Source of the DNA: Corynebacterium jeikeium
Lineage (GTDB): Bacteria > Actinomycetota > Actinomycetes > Mycobacteriales > Mycobacteriaceae
DNA length: 64,000 nucleotides
Direction: 5' to 3'
Assembly (NCBI RefSeq): GCF_000738265.1
Contig: NZ_JFCQ01000029.1
Span: 1 to 64,000, forward strand
A program made the position numbers and the translations under genes. This document shows positions 52,111 through 61,089 of this stretch, one piece after another (within the stretch, counting starts at the first letter, position 1; every line of letters begins with the position of its first letter). The notes beneath the pieces are model-generated. The model saw nothing but the letters and a program-made list of their open reading frames with translations, was not told the origin of the DNA and did not search any database.

Positions 52111-53259
52111 CTAAATCTTCTTCAACTCGGCGATCAACTGTGAACCCGGCAGCACGGTGGGGTGCACGCCCGCCTTGGCCATCATTTTCTCGGTGGCTTG
52201 CTGTGTATCGGCGAAGGTTAGCGTGACCACCGTGCCACTGGCCCCGGCGCGCGCCGTGCGCCCGGCCCGGTGGACGTACGCCTTGTGTTCCGCGGGCGGA
52301 TCGATGTGTACGACCAGCTCCACGCCCTTCACATCGATTCCGCGGGCGGCAATGTCGGTTGCCACCAGCACGGAGTTCTTGCCTTCCGTGAAGCCATCCA
52401 GCGCCGACTGGCGCGTATTCTGCCCCTTGTTTCCGTGGATTCCCACGGCGGGCACGCCCGCGCGCACCAGCTTCTTTACCTGCCGGTCCACTGCGTACTT
52501 GGTGCGCATGAACATTACAGTCCGCTTGCGCAGCTTTCCAATCTTCACGACCAGCTCGTTGCGTTCCTCGCGGCTGCTCACCACACCCAGCAGGTGGTTC
52601 ATCGTGTCCACGCTAGCGGTGGCTTCACCCGTGGAGTGCGTCACCGGATCGCGCATGTACTTGTCCACCAGCACCTGCACATCGCCGTCGAGTGTGGCGG
52701 AAAACAGTAGGTGCTGAGCCTGCTTCGGCATGCGATCCAGCAGCTTCGTCACCTGCGGCAGAAAGCCCATGTCGGCCATCTGGTCGGCCTCGTCGATGGC
52801 CACGACCTTCACGTCGGAAAAGTCCAGCATCCCCTGGCCCAGCAGGTCCAGCGCGCGCCCCGGCGTAGCCACCAGAATGTCGACCGGCCGCGCCAGCGCC
52901 GTAACGTTGCGCTGAATCTTCACCCCGCCGACGACCTCCAGCAGTCGCTGACCTGCTGCGTTAGCGATCGGATCCAGCCGCGAGCGCACCTGCGTCGCCA
53001 GCTCTCTGGTCGGCACCAGCACCACGCCACGCGGCTTCTTTGGTTTGGACGCCCCCCGCCTCAACAACTGAATCATCGGCAGCCCGAACGTGAATGTCTT
53101 GCCGGAACCTGTCGGTCCTCGGCCCAGAACGTCGCGCCCCTCGACGGCCGCGGGGATGGCGGCCGCCTGAATCGGGAAGGGCTTGGTTATCCCCTCGGCG
53201 GAAAGCTCCTTGGTGATGCAGTCATCCAGCCCAAGCTTTCCGAACTCTGATCGGGACAA
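52111..53259 (-). CDS. DEAD-box RNA helicase
   Basis: All core motifs are visible in 382 aa: the Q motif region FPIQAAAIPAAVEGRDVLGR, motif I GPTGSGKT near 48, Ia PTRELATQ, motif II AIDEADQMAD near 155, motif III SATLDGD near 189, and motif VI HRAGRTARAG near 331. It is a minimal core with no extra RNA-binding tail, shorter than CsdA or RhlE types with C-terminal extensions. The motif II sequence is DEAD. It lies immediately downstream of gnd (stop of gnd at 53260), so the two may be co-transcribed. Confidence 0.92.
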   Translation of the reverse strand: MSRSEFGKLGLDDCITKELSAEGITKPFPIQAAAIPAAVEGRDVLGRGPTGSGKTFTFGLPMIQLLRRGASKPKKPRGVVLVPTRELATQVRSRLDPIANAAGQRLLEVVGGVKIQRNVTALARPVDILVATPGRALDLLGQGMLDFSDVKVVAIDEADQMADMGFLPQVTKLLDRMPKQAQHLLFSATLDGDVQVLVDKYMRDPVTHSTGEATASVDTMNHLLGVVSSREERNELVVKIGKLRKRTVMFMRTKYAVDRQVKKLVRAGVPAVGIHGNKGQNTRQSALDGFTEGKNSVLVATDIAARGIDVKGVELVVHIDPPAEHKAYVHRAGRTARAGASGTVVTLTFADTQQATEKMMAKAGVHPTVLPGSQLIAELKKI

Positions 53260-54705
53260 TTACGCCTCGACCTCGCTGCGATCCCCGGACCACAGAGTGT
53301 GGAAGGAGCCCTCGCGGTCGGTGCGGCGGTAGGTGTGGGCGCCGAAGTAGTCGCGCTGCCCCTGGATCAGGGCTGCCGGCAAACGCTCTGCACGCAGCGA
53401 GTCGTAGTAGGACAGGGAAGAGGCGAACACCGGAACCGGCTGGCCCAGCTGGGTAGCCAGGATAACCACGCGGCGCCAGGAGTCGATCAAACTGCCCAGC
53501 TCGCCCTTGAAGTACGGGTCCAGCAGCAGGGAGGGCAGCTCCGCGTTGGCGTCATAGGCCTCGCGGATTCGGTTCAGGAACTTCGCGCGGATGATGCATC
53601 CGCCGCGCCAAATGGTGGCCAGGTCGCGGGGATCGACGTCCCACTTGTGCTCGTCGGAACCCGCCTTGATCTCGTCAAAGCCCTGCGCGTAGGCCACCAA
53701 CTTGGAGGCGTACAGCGCACGGCGGACGTCCTCGATGAACTCCTCCTTCGGCACGTCCAGGGTGGATAGCTCGCCGCTAGGCAGGTTGCCGATGGTGGCG
53801 TCGCGCTGCTCGCGGGCGCCGGACAGCGCACGGGCGAACACGGCCTCACCGATACCGGTGGTGGGGATGCCTAGGTCCAGCGCCGCCTTCACAGTCCAGC
53901 GACCGGTGCCCTTCTGGCCTGCGGAGTCAACGATCACGTCGACAAGCGGCTTGCCGGTCTTCTCATCCACCTGGGAGAGCACCTCGGCGGTGATCTCGAT
54001 CAGGTAGGAATCCAGGTCGCCCTCGTTCCAGGTCTTAAAGACCTCGGCGATCTCCGCTGGCTCCATGCCCGCGCCGTAGCGCAGCAGCTGGTAGGCCTCG
54101 CCGATGACCTGCATGTCTGCGTACTCGATGCCGTTGTGCACCATCTTCACAAAGTGCCCCGCTCCGTCGGGGCCAATGTGGGTCACGCACGGGGTGCCGT
54201 CGACCTTCGCGGCCACTGACTCCAGCAGCGGGCCCAGAGCCTCCCAGGATTCCGCCGGTCCACCGGGCATAATCGCCGGGCCATTCAGCGCGCCCTCTTC
54301 GCCACCGGAGATGCCGGCGCCGACAAAGTTCAGGCCACGCTCGGACATCTCAGCCTCACGGCGAATCGTGTCGGTGTACAGCGCATTACCGCCGTCGATG
54401 ATGATGTCGCCCTCGTCCATTTCCTCAGCGAGCTGGGAGATGACGGCGTCCGTACCAGCACCTGCCTGCACCATAATGAGCGCGCGACGTGGCCGCTCCA
54501 GCGACTTAACGAAATCGGCGATCGTCTCCGAGGGAACGAAGTTGCCGGTCTCACCGAAGTCCTCCATGAACTTCTCGGTCTTCGCGGTGGTGCGGTTGTA
54601 GACGGCCACGGTGTGACCGTTGTTGGCAAAGTTCCGGGCGATGTTGGAGCCCATGACGGCCAGGCCAACAACACCGATTTGGGCGGTTCCTTCAGCAGTA
54701 GTCAT
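53260..54705 (-). CDS. gnd: 6-phosphogluconate dehydrogenase, decarboxylating
   Basis: The 481-aa product is the NADP-dependent oxidative pentose phosphate enzyme. The Rossmann motif GVVGLAVMGSNIARNFANNG is near residue 11, the catalytic Lys and Asn in HFVKMVHNGIEYADMQVIGE near 183, and the C-terminal domain DYFGAHTYRRTDREGSFHTL near 449. The order of motifs and the length are normal. It faces the thioesterase gene across a 26-44 nt divergent promoter region. Confidence 0.95.
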   Translation of the reverse strand: MTTAEGTAQIGVVGLAVMGSNIARNFANNGHTVAVYNRTTAKTEKFMEDFGETGNFVPSETIADFVKSLERPRRALIMVQAGAGTDAVISQLAEEMDEGDIIIDGGNALYTDTIRREAEMSERGLNFVGAGISGGEEGALNGPAIMPGGPAESWEALGPLLESVAAKVDGTPCVTHIGPDGAGHFVKMVHNGIEYADMQVIGEAYQLLRYGAGMEPAEIAEVFKTWNEGDLDSYLIEITAEVLSQVDEKTGKPLVDVIVDSAGQKGTGRWTVKAALDLGIPTTGIGEAVFARALSGAREQRDATIGNLPSGELSTLDVPKEEFIEDVRRALYASKLVAYAQGFDEIKAGSDEHKWDVDPRDLATIWRGGCIIRAKFLNRIREAYDANAELPSLLLDPYFKGELGSLIDSWRRVVILATQLGQPVPVFASSLSYYDSLRAERLPAALIQGQRDYFGAHTYRRTDREGSFHTLWSGDRSEVEA

Positions 54706-54749
54706 GGTTTTACATCTTACAGGGCGATGTCTTGGTTAGGCTTAGGCGC

Positions 54750-55232
54750 ATGTCCAATATTTTCATTGAACTAAGCCGTGTTGCCGCAGAGCGCGAACTC
54801 ACTACTGAGGAGATCTCCACCCTCAACGAGCTGCTGGCTCAGCACCCCACCCTCGACCGCACCCTGGGCGTGCAGTACCGCGCCGTCGGGCCGAACAAGC
54901 TGGAGCTTGCCCTCGAGATCACAGAAGATCACCTGCAGCCCTGGGGTGTGACCAACGGTGGCGTGTACGCCAGCCTGGGGGAGACCGCCGGCTCCATGGC
55001 CAGCTATATCGCAGCCGAGGCGAAGCCAGCCGTGGTCGGCACCTCGAACCAGACGCACTTCCTGCGCCCATCGGTCAAGGGGGACACCATCATCGCCACC
55101 GCCGAGGCCGAGCACATCGGGCGCACCACCCACCTGTTTCGCATCGAGCACAAGAATGAAAAAACCGGCAAACGCTGCGCCCTGACTTTCCTCAAGACGC
55201 AGGTTGTGCCGGATATGCAGCCCAATAAGTAG
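54750..55232 (+). CDS. PaaI/hotdog-fold thioesterase
   Basis: The 160-aa product has a hotdog domain with QPWGVTNGGVYASLGETAGS, whose HGG-type helix is VTNGG here, and SNQTHFLRPSVKGDTIIATA further on, typical of acyl-CoA thioesterases related to PaaI and MenI. I chose ATG 54750 over the TTG at 54732. A TAGGCT -10-like element at 54737-54742 places the transcription start at or next to the ATG, so the mRNA is probably leaderless. It is divergent from gnd. The substrate acyl-CoA is unknown; a DHNA-CoA thioesterase role is possible. Confidence 0.85.
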   Translation: MSNIFIELSRVAAERELTTEEISTLNELLAQHPTLDRTLGVQYRAVGPNKLELALEITEDHLQPWGVTNGGVYASLGETAGSMASYIAAEAKPAVVGTSNQTHFLRPSVKGDTIIATAEAEHIGRTTHLFRIEHKNEKTGKRCALTFLKTQVVPDMQPNK

Positions 55233-55235
55233 GGG

Positions 55236-56651
55236 CTAGTCGGATACCGCGCGGGTGTCGCGACCCTCGCCGAAGCGCAGGTTATCGCGCACCTCGATGG
55301 AGCGGATCTCTTCCTTATCCTCCAGTTCGCGGAGCTTACGCAGCGCGTTGCGGGCGTGCAGCTGCTGGCGGGTGGCCACCAGCTGCCAGCGGCGACGGGA
55401 TACGGAGTTCAGGCCCCAGCTGAACGCAGCGACAGCGCGGTTGCGGAAGCCAACCATGTACAGCAGGTGCAGCACCAGCCACATGACCCAGCCGAGGAAG
55501 CCGGAGACCTCGGCCTTGTTCATCTTCACCACCGCGTTGAAGCGGGAGACGATGGCCATGGAGCCCTTGTCGAAGTAGCTGAACGGCACGCGGCCCTCGT
55601 GGGAGGTGCCGTTGTTGATCTCGTCCAGAATGGTCTTGGCGGCGTACTGGCCACCCTGCATAGCGACCTGGGCCACGCCGGGCAGGCCGTCCTTACTCAT
55701 CATGTCGCCGACGATGAAGATGTTGTGGTGATCGCCCAGGGTCAGGTCGGCGTTCACTGGCACGCGGCCCGCGCGGTCGACCTCGATGCCAGCCTGCTCC
55801 GCTACGTGCTTGCCCAGCGGGGAGGCGGCCACACCCGCAGACCAGATCTTGGCGTAGGAAGGAACGAAGAACTCTTCGTCGGTCTTCATGTCCTTGTAGC
55901 GCACGCCCTCCTTGGAAACGTCGGTCACCAGGGAGTTCAGGATGATGTCCACGCCCAGGTCCTCCAGGCGGCGGGCGGCCTTGCGGCCCAGGCGCTTGCC
56001 GAACGGAGCCAGGACCTGCGAGCCGCCGTCGATCAGCAGGATGCGCGTGTCCTCGGTGTCGATCTCACGGAACTCGTCGCGCAAGGTGCGGTGGGACATC
56101 TCGGCCAGCTGACCCGCCAGCTCCACGCCGGTGGGGCCCGCGCCCACGACGACGAAGGTCAGCAGTCGCTCGCGCTCTACCGGATCGTTGGTGATCTCGG
56201 CGCGTTCGAAGGCGCCGGTCACGCGGGCACGGATCTCCAGCGCGTCGTCGACGGACTTCATGCCCGGCGCGAACTCTGCGAACTGCTCGTTGCCGAAGTA
56301 GGACTGGCCGGCACCAGCTGCCAGGATCAGCGAGTCGTACTTCAGAACGGCATCCTTGCCGCCCAGGTCGGCGGTCACGGTCTGCTCGGCGATGTCCACG
56401 TTGCGTACTTCGCCCTTCACCACGCGGACGTTGTCCTGGTCCGCCAGGATCTGGCGGATGGACGGGGCGATTTCTCCCTCCGAGAGGATGCCGGTCGCAA
56501 CCTGGTACAGCAGCGGCTGGAACAGGTGGTGGTTCGTCCGGTCGACGATGGTGACCTGGACGTTCTCGTTCTTGAACTTCTTCGCCGCAAAGAGGCCGCC
56601 GAAGCCCGCGCCGATAATGACGACGTGGTGGCGGTTGGTTTTGCTGGTCAT
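55236..56651 (-). CDS. ndh: Type II NADH dehydrogenase
   Basis: The 471-aa product has an FAD motif VIIGAGFGGLFAAKKFKNEN at the N-terminus and the NADH-binding motif VVVGAGPTGVELAGQLAEM near 171. ILAAGAGQSYFGNEQ and IWSAGVAASPLGKHVAEQ complete the NDH-2 signature. The C-terminal segment (about 370-400, VSGFLGWVMWLVLHLLYMVG) is hydrophobic and would attach the enzyme to the membrane. It passes electrons from NADH to menaquinone without pumping protons. Its stop is 4 bases from the convergent thioesterase stop. Confidence 0.94.
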   Translation of the reverse strand: MTSKTNRHHVVIIGAGFGGLFAAKKFKNENVQVTIVDRTNHHLFQPLLYQVATGILSEGEIAPSIRQILADQDNVRVVKGEVRNVDIAEQTVTADLGGKDAVLKYDSLILAAGAGQSYFGNEQFAEFAPGMKSVDDALEIRARVTGAFERAEITNDPVERERLLTFVVVGAGPTGVELAGQLAEMSHRTLRDEFREIDTEDTRILLIDGGSQVLAPFGKRLGRKAARRLEDLGVDIILNSLVTDVSKEGVRYKDMKTDEEFFVPSYAKIWSAGVAASPLGKHVAEQAGIEVDRAGRVPVNADLTLGDHHNIFIVGDMMSKDGLPGVAQVAMQGGQYAAKTILDEINNGTSHEGRVPFSYFDKGSMAIVSRFNAVVKMNKAEVSGFLGWVMWLVLHLLYMVGFRNRAVAAFSWGLNSVSRRRWQLVATRQQLHARNALRKLRELEDKEEIRSIEVRDNLRFGEGRDTRAVSD

Positions 56652-56832
56652 GTAGTTGCTTCTCTCCTCAATGATGGTTGTTATCCGGCACTATCCTAAT
56701 TGTTTCCTGCGTAGCGTTCACACCGAGAGCCCCCGGATCTGAAATTTTCCTTATCTTTCGGTTGTGCCTCGGAAGTTTGGTGTGGTTTTCCTAGTAACTT
56801 CGGGGGGAGTCACAGCGCATAAGGAGGGCAGG

Positions 56833-58065
56833 ATGACGTCGCCGTACATCGACGAGGAGCGCTGGCCGCACCTCGTTGCCACCCCGCACGCCCGCTTCAT
56901 GAGCCGCCGCGCTGAAGGTGTCACCTCGCGCCTCGAGTCGTTGCTGTCTTCTCGCGGTATTGGTCTGGACGCCGGCTCGGTGCCGCACATGGTCGTTCGG
57001 GATGGCCAGGTGATCGATCGGGTGGTCGCCGAGGGGTGGTTGGGTCTTGCGGAGGGTTACATGGCCGGGGAATGGAACGCCGAGCCTCTCCCGGAGATCC
57101 TGGGAATCCTGCTTGCCCAGCCTTTCGAAGGCAAGGTGGGGGAGTTTTTCGCACGCCGCTCGTCGAGGCGCCGCGGTCCACTGCCGGGGGAGCTGCCGGA
57201 GGCCCTTGTCGAGCTCTACGCGGGTGCGTCGCGTGCCACGGGCGCAGCCCAGTTCAGTAGCGCCTCCCGCACCAGTGCCCACGATCAGGGGATCGACTTC
57301 ACCTGGTTCGGTGACCCGGACCCGGTGGAGCGATTGGACCTCGACGATGCCCAGCGTCGCCGCATCAACACGATGCTTGACGAGGCGGAGGTTGGCCCCG
57401 GCGACCGCGTATTGGAGATGCCCTCCTCGGGCGGGCAGCTGGCTGTGCAGGCCGCCCGCCGCGGCGCCCGGGTGGACGTGTTGACCAGCGACGAGGAACA
57501 CGCCGAGGCCGTCCGCGCCCGTGTCCATTCCGCCGGCGTCGGGGGAGCGGTCAATGTGGAACTCATACCCGGCCCCGTGCCCTCGCCCCGGCAGTGGTCC
57601 GGCCGTTATGAGGCTATCTTTTCCGTCGAACGCATGGAGACCCTGGGTCTGGGTGGGCTGAGCCACTACCTCAAAGCCGTCGACCGCATGCTGTCTGACG
57701 ACGGCCTGGCCGTCATTCAGTCGATCGTGGCCACCGAGGAGATGCGAGAGACTGCCCGGGAATCCCTCGACGTGATGCGTGCCTACGTCTGGCCCGCCCT
57801 GGAATACCCAACCGTCGGTCAGGTTCGTGAAGCAGCCGCCGAGAACACCCAGCTGCGCGTGGTCGCCGAGAACAACCTCAGCACCCACCTGCGCGCGACG
57901 TTGCCCCTGTGGCGCGCCAACTTCCTGTCCCGCGAACGCCAGGCCGCAGCTGCCGGATTCGACCCGGTTTTCCGCCGACTCTGGGACTATCAGCTAGCTC
58001 TCCACGAGGCCCTGGCCACCGCCGATGACATCGGGTGTGTCCAATTCGTACTCGCCCCTAAATAG
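56833..58065 (+). CDS. Cyclopropane-fatty-acid synthase-like methyltransferase with degenerate SAM motif
   Basis: ATG 56833 has AAGGAGG (56821-56827) upstream and gives 410 aa. The N-terminal domain (AEGYMAGEWNAEPLPEILGI near 74) and the C-terminal block (LWRANFLSRERQAAAAGFDP, then FRRLWDYQLALHEA) are those of CFA synthases. The glycine-rich SAM motif, normally VLDIGCGWGGLA, reads VLEMPSSGGQLA near residue 193, so two of its three conserved glycines and the Cys are changed. The next motif (IFSVERMETLGLGGL in place of the usual ERVFEHVG-type sequence) also deviates. It may be a divergent or inactive member. Confidence 0.8.
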   Translation: MTSPYIDEERWPHLVATPHARFMSRRAEGVTSRLESLLSSRGIGLDAGSVPHMVVRDGQVIDRVVAEGWLGLAEGYMAGEWNAEPLPEILGILLAQPFEGKVGEFFARRSSRRRGPLPGELPEALVELYAGASRATGAAQFSSASRTSAHDQGIDFTWFGDPDPVERLDLDDAQRRRINTMLDEAEVGPGDRVLEMPSSGGQLAVQAARRGARVDVLTSDEEHAEAVRARVHSAGVGGAVNVELIPGPVPSPRQWSGRYEAIFSVERMETLGLGGLSHYLKAVDRMLSDDGLAVIQSIVATEEMRETARESLDVMRAYVWPALEYPTVGQVREAAAENTQLRVVAENNLSTHLRATLPLWRANFLSRERQAAAAGFDPVFRRLWDYQLALHEALATADDIGCVQFVLAPK

Positions 58066-58069
58066 TTTT

Positions 58070-58091
58070 GCGATTTCCCCACGGGGGTCGC
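58070..58091 (+). terminator. Hairpin downstream of the CFA-like gene
   Basis: GCGA...CCCC and GGGG...TCGC form a bulged hairpin (about 58070-58091) 5 nt after the stop codon. No T-run follows, so it may be an actinobacterial-type terminator. It overlaps the start of the inverted repeat described next. Confidence 0.4.
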
Positions 58092-58124
58092 CAGATAGTT
58101 TTAGCGTAATAAGAACTACTGGCG
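58089..58124. promoter_or_regulatory. Long inverted repeat upstream of the KstD-like flavoprotein gene
   Basis: CGCCAG-A-TAGTT (58089-58100) and AACTA-CTGGCG (58114-58124) form an 11-bp inverted repeat with one bulged A and a 13-nt spacer, ending 21 nt before the GTG. The spacer contains TAGCGTAAT. The position suggests a TetR- or GntR-type operator or a leader hairpin. It does not match the KstR operator pattern that controls steroid catabolism in actinobacteria. Confidence 0.5.
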
Positions 58125-58145
58125 ATTAACCGAGAGGAAACACCC

Positions 58146-59825
58146 GTGACAACTCCCACCAACCCCGATGTCATCATCGTCGGTGCCGGCCTGGCTGGCC
58201 TCGTCGCCGCCTACGAGGCGCAGAAGTCGGGTTTGAAAGTCCTGATCCTGGACCAGGAAAACCGCAACAACCTGGGCGGACAGGCGTTTTGGTCGCTGGG
58301 AGGCTTGTTCTACGTGAATAGCCCCGAGCAGAAGCTGATGGGAGTCAAGGATTCCGAAGAACTCGCTTGGCGCGACTGGGAGAACTCCGCGCAGTTCGAC
58401 GACACCCAAAACGACTACTGGCCCCGCCGCTGGGGTCGCGAATACGTTCGCTTCGCCGCCACTGAGAAGCGCGACTACCTGAAGTCCCTGGGCCTCAACG
58501 TGCTGCCCACCGTCGGCTGGGCAGAGCGCGGCTCCGGCGACGCCAGCGGCCACGGCAACTCCGTTCCCCGCTTCCACCTGACCTGGGGCACAGGCCCCGA
58601 GGTTGTGCGCGTCTTCCGCGAGCCCATTGAAGCAGCCGAGGCAGAAGGCAAGGTCGAGTTCCGCTTCCGCCACCAGGTCGACGAACTGATCGTAGAAAAT
58701 GACGCCGTCGTCGGCGTTCGCGGCAGCGTGCTGGAACCTAGCGATCTGGACCGCGGCGTGGCGTCCTCAAGAAAGGTCGTGGGGGAGTTCGAACAGCGCG
58801 CGTCCGCCGTCGTAGTGACCTCCGGAGGCATCGGCGGCAACCTGGACCTGGTGCGCCGCGCGTGGCCGACCGACCAGTGGGGGCCGGTCCCGAACGACAT
58901 GGTCACCGGCGTGCCGGCCCACGTGGACGGCCGCATGATAGAGATCTCTGAAACCGCCGGCGCGAACCTCGTCAACACCGACCGCATGTGGGCTTACACC
59001 GAGGGGATGAAGAACTGGAACTCCATCTGGCCTGGCCATGGAATCCGCATCATCCCTGGCCCGTCCTCTCTGTGGCTGGACGCGACCGGTAAGCGCTTCC
59101 CGTCCAATATCATCCCGGGCGGCGACACGATCGCCACCATGAAGCACCTCGGTACCACTGGCCACAGCTACTCGTGGTTCGTCCTCAACAAGGCGATCGC
59201 CGACAAGGAGTTCATCTTCTCCGGCTCCGAACAGAACCCGGATCTGACCATCAAGAAGGTCAAGAACCTGCTCTCGAAGGTCGGCCCCGGCACGCACCCA
59301 GCCGTCAAGGCGTTCATGGATCATGGCGAGGACTGGGTAGTCGCCGACGACCTCGGCTCTCTGGTCGAGGGCATGAACGCTATCGCCGACGACGATGCGC
59401 CCGAACTCGACGTGCACGAGATCCGCCGCATCATCGAGGATCGCGATTCCCAGATCGACAACAAGTTCAGCAAGGACTCGCAGATCAACTACATTCGCAC
59501 CGCCCGCGGCTACCTGGGCGACAAGATCGTCCGCTGCGCCGCTCCGCACCGCCTGCTGGACGAGACGAAGGGGCCGCTCATCGCCGTCAAGTTGCACGTG
59601 CTGACCCGTAAGACCCTCGGCGGTATCGAAACTGACCTGTCCGGCCGTTGCCTGCGCACCGACGGCTCCGTGCTGCCGGGCCTCTACGCCGCTGGCGAGG
59701 TTGCCGGTTTCGGCGGTGGCGGTATGCACGGCAAGAACGCCCTGGAAGGCACCTTCCTCGGCGGCTGCATCCACTCCGGCAAGCGCGTCGGCGAGAACCT
59801 GAAGGCGACCATTGCTCAGCGCTAG
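58146..59825 (+). CDS. FAD-binding dehydrogenase, 3-ketosteroid-dehydrogenase-like
   Basis: The 559-aa product has an N-terminal FAD motif DVIIVGAGLAGLVAAYEAQK and the block LGGQAFWSLGGLFYVNSPEQ typical of the fumarate reductase/KstD flavoprotein superfamily. The C-terminal GLYAAGEVAGFGGGGMHGKN near 520 closes the FAD site. Sequence and length fit the actinobacterial FAD-binding dehydrogenase group related to Rv0785 better than true 3-ketosteroid delta1-dehydrogenase. The GTG start follows GAGAGGA. The gene overlaps the amidase start by 14 bases, and a strong inverted repeat precedes it. Substrate is unknown; no steroid-degradation genes are nearby. Confidence 0.85.
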   Translation: MTTPTNPDVIIVGAGLAGLVAAYEAQKSGLKVLILDQENRNNLGGQAFWSLGGLFYVNSPEQKLMGVKDSEELAWRDWENSAQFDDTQNDYWPRRWGREYVRFAATEKRDYLKSLGLNVLPTVGWAERGSGDASGHGNSVPRFHLTWGTGPEVVRVFREPIEAAEAEGKVEFRFRHQVDELIVENDAVVGVRGSVLEPSDLDRGVASSRKVVGEFEQRASAVVVTSGGIGGNLDLVRRAWPTDQWGPVPNDMVTGVPAHVDGRMIEISETAGANLVNTDRMWAYTEGMKNWNSIWPGHGIRIIPGPSSLWLDATGKRFPSNIIPGGDTIATMKHLGTTGHSYSWFVLNKAIADKEFIFSGSEQNPDLTIKKVKNLLSKVGPGTHPAVKAFMDHGEDWVVADDLGSLVEGMNAIADDDAPELDVHEIRRIIEDRDSQIDNKFSKDSQINYIRTARGYLGDKIVRCAAPHRLLDETKGPLIAVKLHVLTRKTLGGIETDLSGRCLRTDGSVLPGLYAAGEVAGFGGGGMHGKNALEGTFLGGCIHSGKRVGENLKATIAQR

Positions 59826-61089
59826 CGAATGGCGCGCCGAGGCACTGGATCACGGCGCCGTACCCCTGATCGAACGCGCCCTCCGCCGGATCCGCGCCCA
59901 GGACCGGAACTTCAATGCGATCTCGGTGCTGCTCGACGACGAGGCCCTGGCCTCCGCCGCCGAACTCGATTCCTCCACTGACCCCGGCCCGCTGCACGGC
60001 GTGCCGGTGCTCATTAAGGAGGAAGTCCACGTCCGCGGCGTGCCCACCACCTACGGGACCAACGCCAACCCCACGCCCGCGGCCGCCGACGACGAGATCG
60101 TTCGTCGTCTACGCAACGCCGGCGCCATCATCCTGGGCAAAACCACCATGCCCGCCTTCGGCGCCTTCCCGTTCACCGAGTCCGAGGCCCGCGGCATCAC
60201 CCGCAACCCGCACAACCCGCGCTTTACCCCGGGCGGTTCCTCCGGAGGCTCTGCCGTCGCCGTTGCTGCTGGTTGGGTGCCCTTCGCCGTCGGCGGGGAC
60301 GGCGGCGGGTCCATCCGCATCCCCTCCGCGCATTGCGGCCTGTACGGCCTCAAGCCCGCCCGCGGCACACTGCCAGGGGAGGATCTGTGGTGTCGCCTCG
60401 GCACCGCCGGCCCGATTGCTCGTTCCGCACGCGACTGCGCCCTTCTTTTTGACGCCCTGTCTGACTCCGTCGTGACCGAACCCGAGGGGGCGTCACTAAG
60501 AATCGGCGTAAGCCTGCGCCCCACAACGCCGCTGACTCCACCGCACCGCGACCACGTCCGTGCCGTGCGCGCGATGGCCGAGCGGCTGCGCGGAATGGGC
60601 CACGACGTGCGCGATTACATGCTGCGCCACAAGGATCCGACGGCGGCGTTTGTGACTCAGTTCTTTGCGGGGATCCGCAAGGAGATCGCTGACCTGGAGT
60701 ACCCGGAGCGCATCGAGGGGCGCCACAAAGTCACGCGCGCGGCGGGCGTGTGGGCGCAGGGGCCGGTGCTGCGCTGGGCCGAGAGCTTTTCCGAACGGCT
60801 GGGGGAGCAGCTGGATCGGGTGTTCGACGAGGTCGATGTGCTGCTGACCCCGACCGTCGCTGTGCGCCCGGCGCGAGCCGGTGTGCTGACGGGCAAGGGG
60901 ATGCTGGCAGCGCAGATCGCCAGCCTTCCGTCGGTGGCCTACACCGCCCTGTGGAACGTGTCCGGCCATCCCGCGATGAACATTCCCGCAGGTAAGGGGC
61001 GCGATGGCCTGCCGATTGGTGTGCAGTTGGTGGCGCGCGATGAGCGGCTTTTGCTGGACCTGGCTAGCGCTTCATCAGCCGGCCCATAA
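59812..61089 (+). CDS. Amidase-signature family enzyme
   Basis: The 425-aa product carries the Ser-cisSer-Lys triad context: Lys in VPVLIKEEVHVRGVPTTYG near 66, the amidase signature FTPGGSSGGSAVAVAAG near 139 and the nucleophile Ser in VGGDGGGSIRIPSAHCGLYG near 163. Later blocks DVLLTPTVAVRP and NVSGHPAMNIPAG are family-typical. It is slightly short compared with the usual 450-480 aa, mainly in the central cap. The TTG start lies inside the flavoprotein gene, so the pair is coupled. The last 26 bases overlap the convergent SDR gene. Substrate is unknown. Confidence 0.87.
   Translation: MLSASEWRAEALDHGAVPLIERALRRIRAQDRNFNAISVLLDDEALASAAELDSSTDPGPLHGVPVLIKEEVHVRGVPTTYGTNANPTPAAADDEIVRRLRNAGAIILGKTTMPAFGAFPFTESEARGITRNPHNPRFTPGGSSGGSAVAVAAGWVPFAVGGDGGGSIRIPSAHCGLYGLKPARGTLPGEDLWCRLGTAGPIARSARDCALLFDALSDSVVTEPEGASLRIGVSLRPTTPLTPPHRDHVRAVRAMAERLRGMGHDVRDYMLRHKDPTAAFVTQFFAGIRKEIADLEYPERIEGRHKVTRAAGVWAQGPVLRWAESFSERLGEQLDRVFDEVDVLLTPTVAVRPARAGVLTGKGMLAAQIASLPSVAYTALWNVSGHPAMNIPAGKGRDGLPIGVQLVARDERLLLDLASASSAGP

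Noticed and set aside
55356-56699. 447-aa plus-strand frame opposite ndh
   Set aside because: It is antisense to a clear NDH-2 gene with both nucleotide-binding motifs, and has antisense-type composition.
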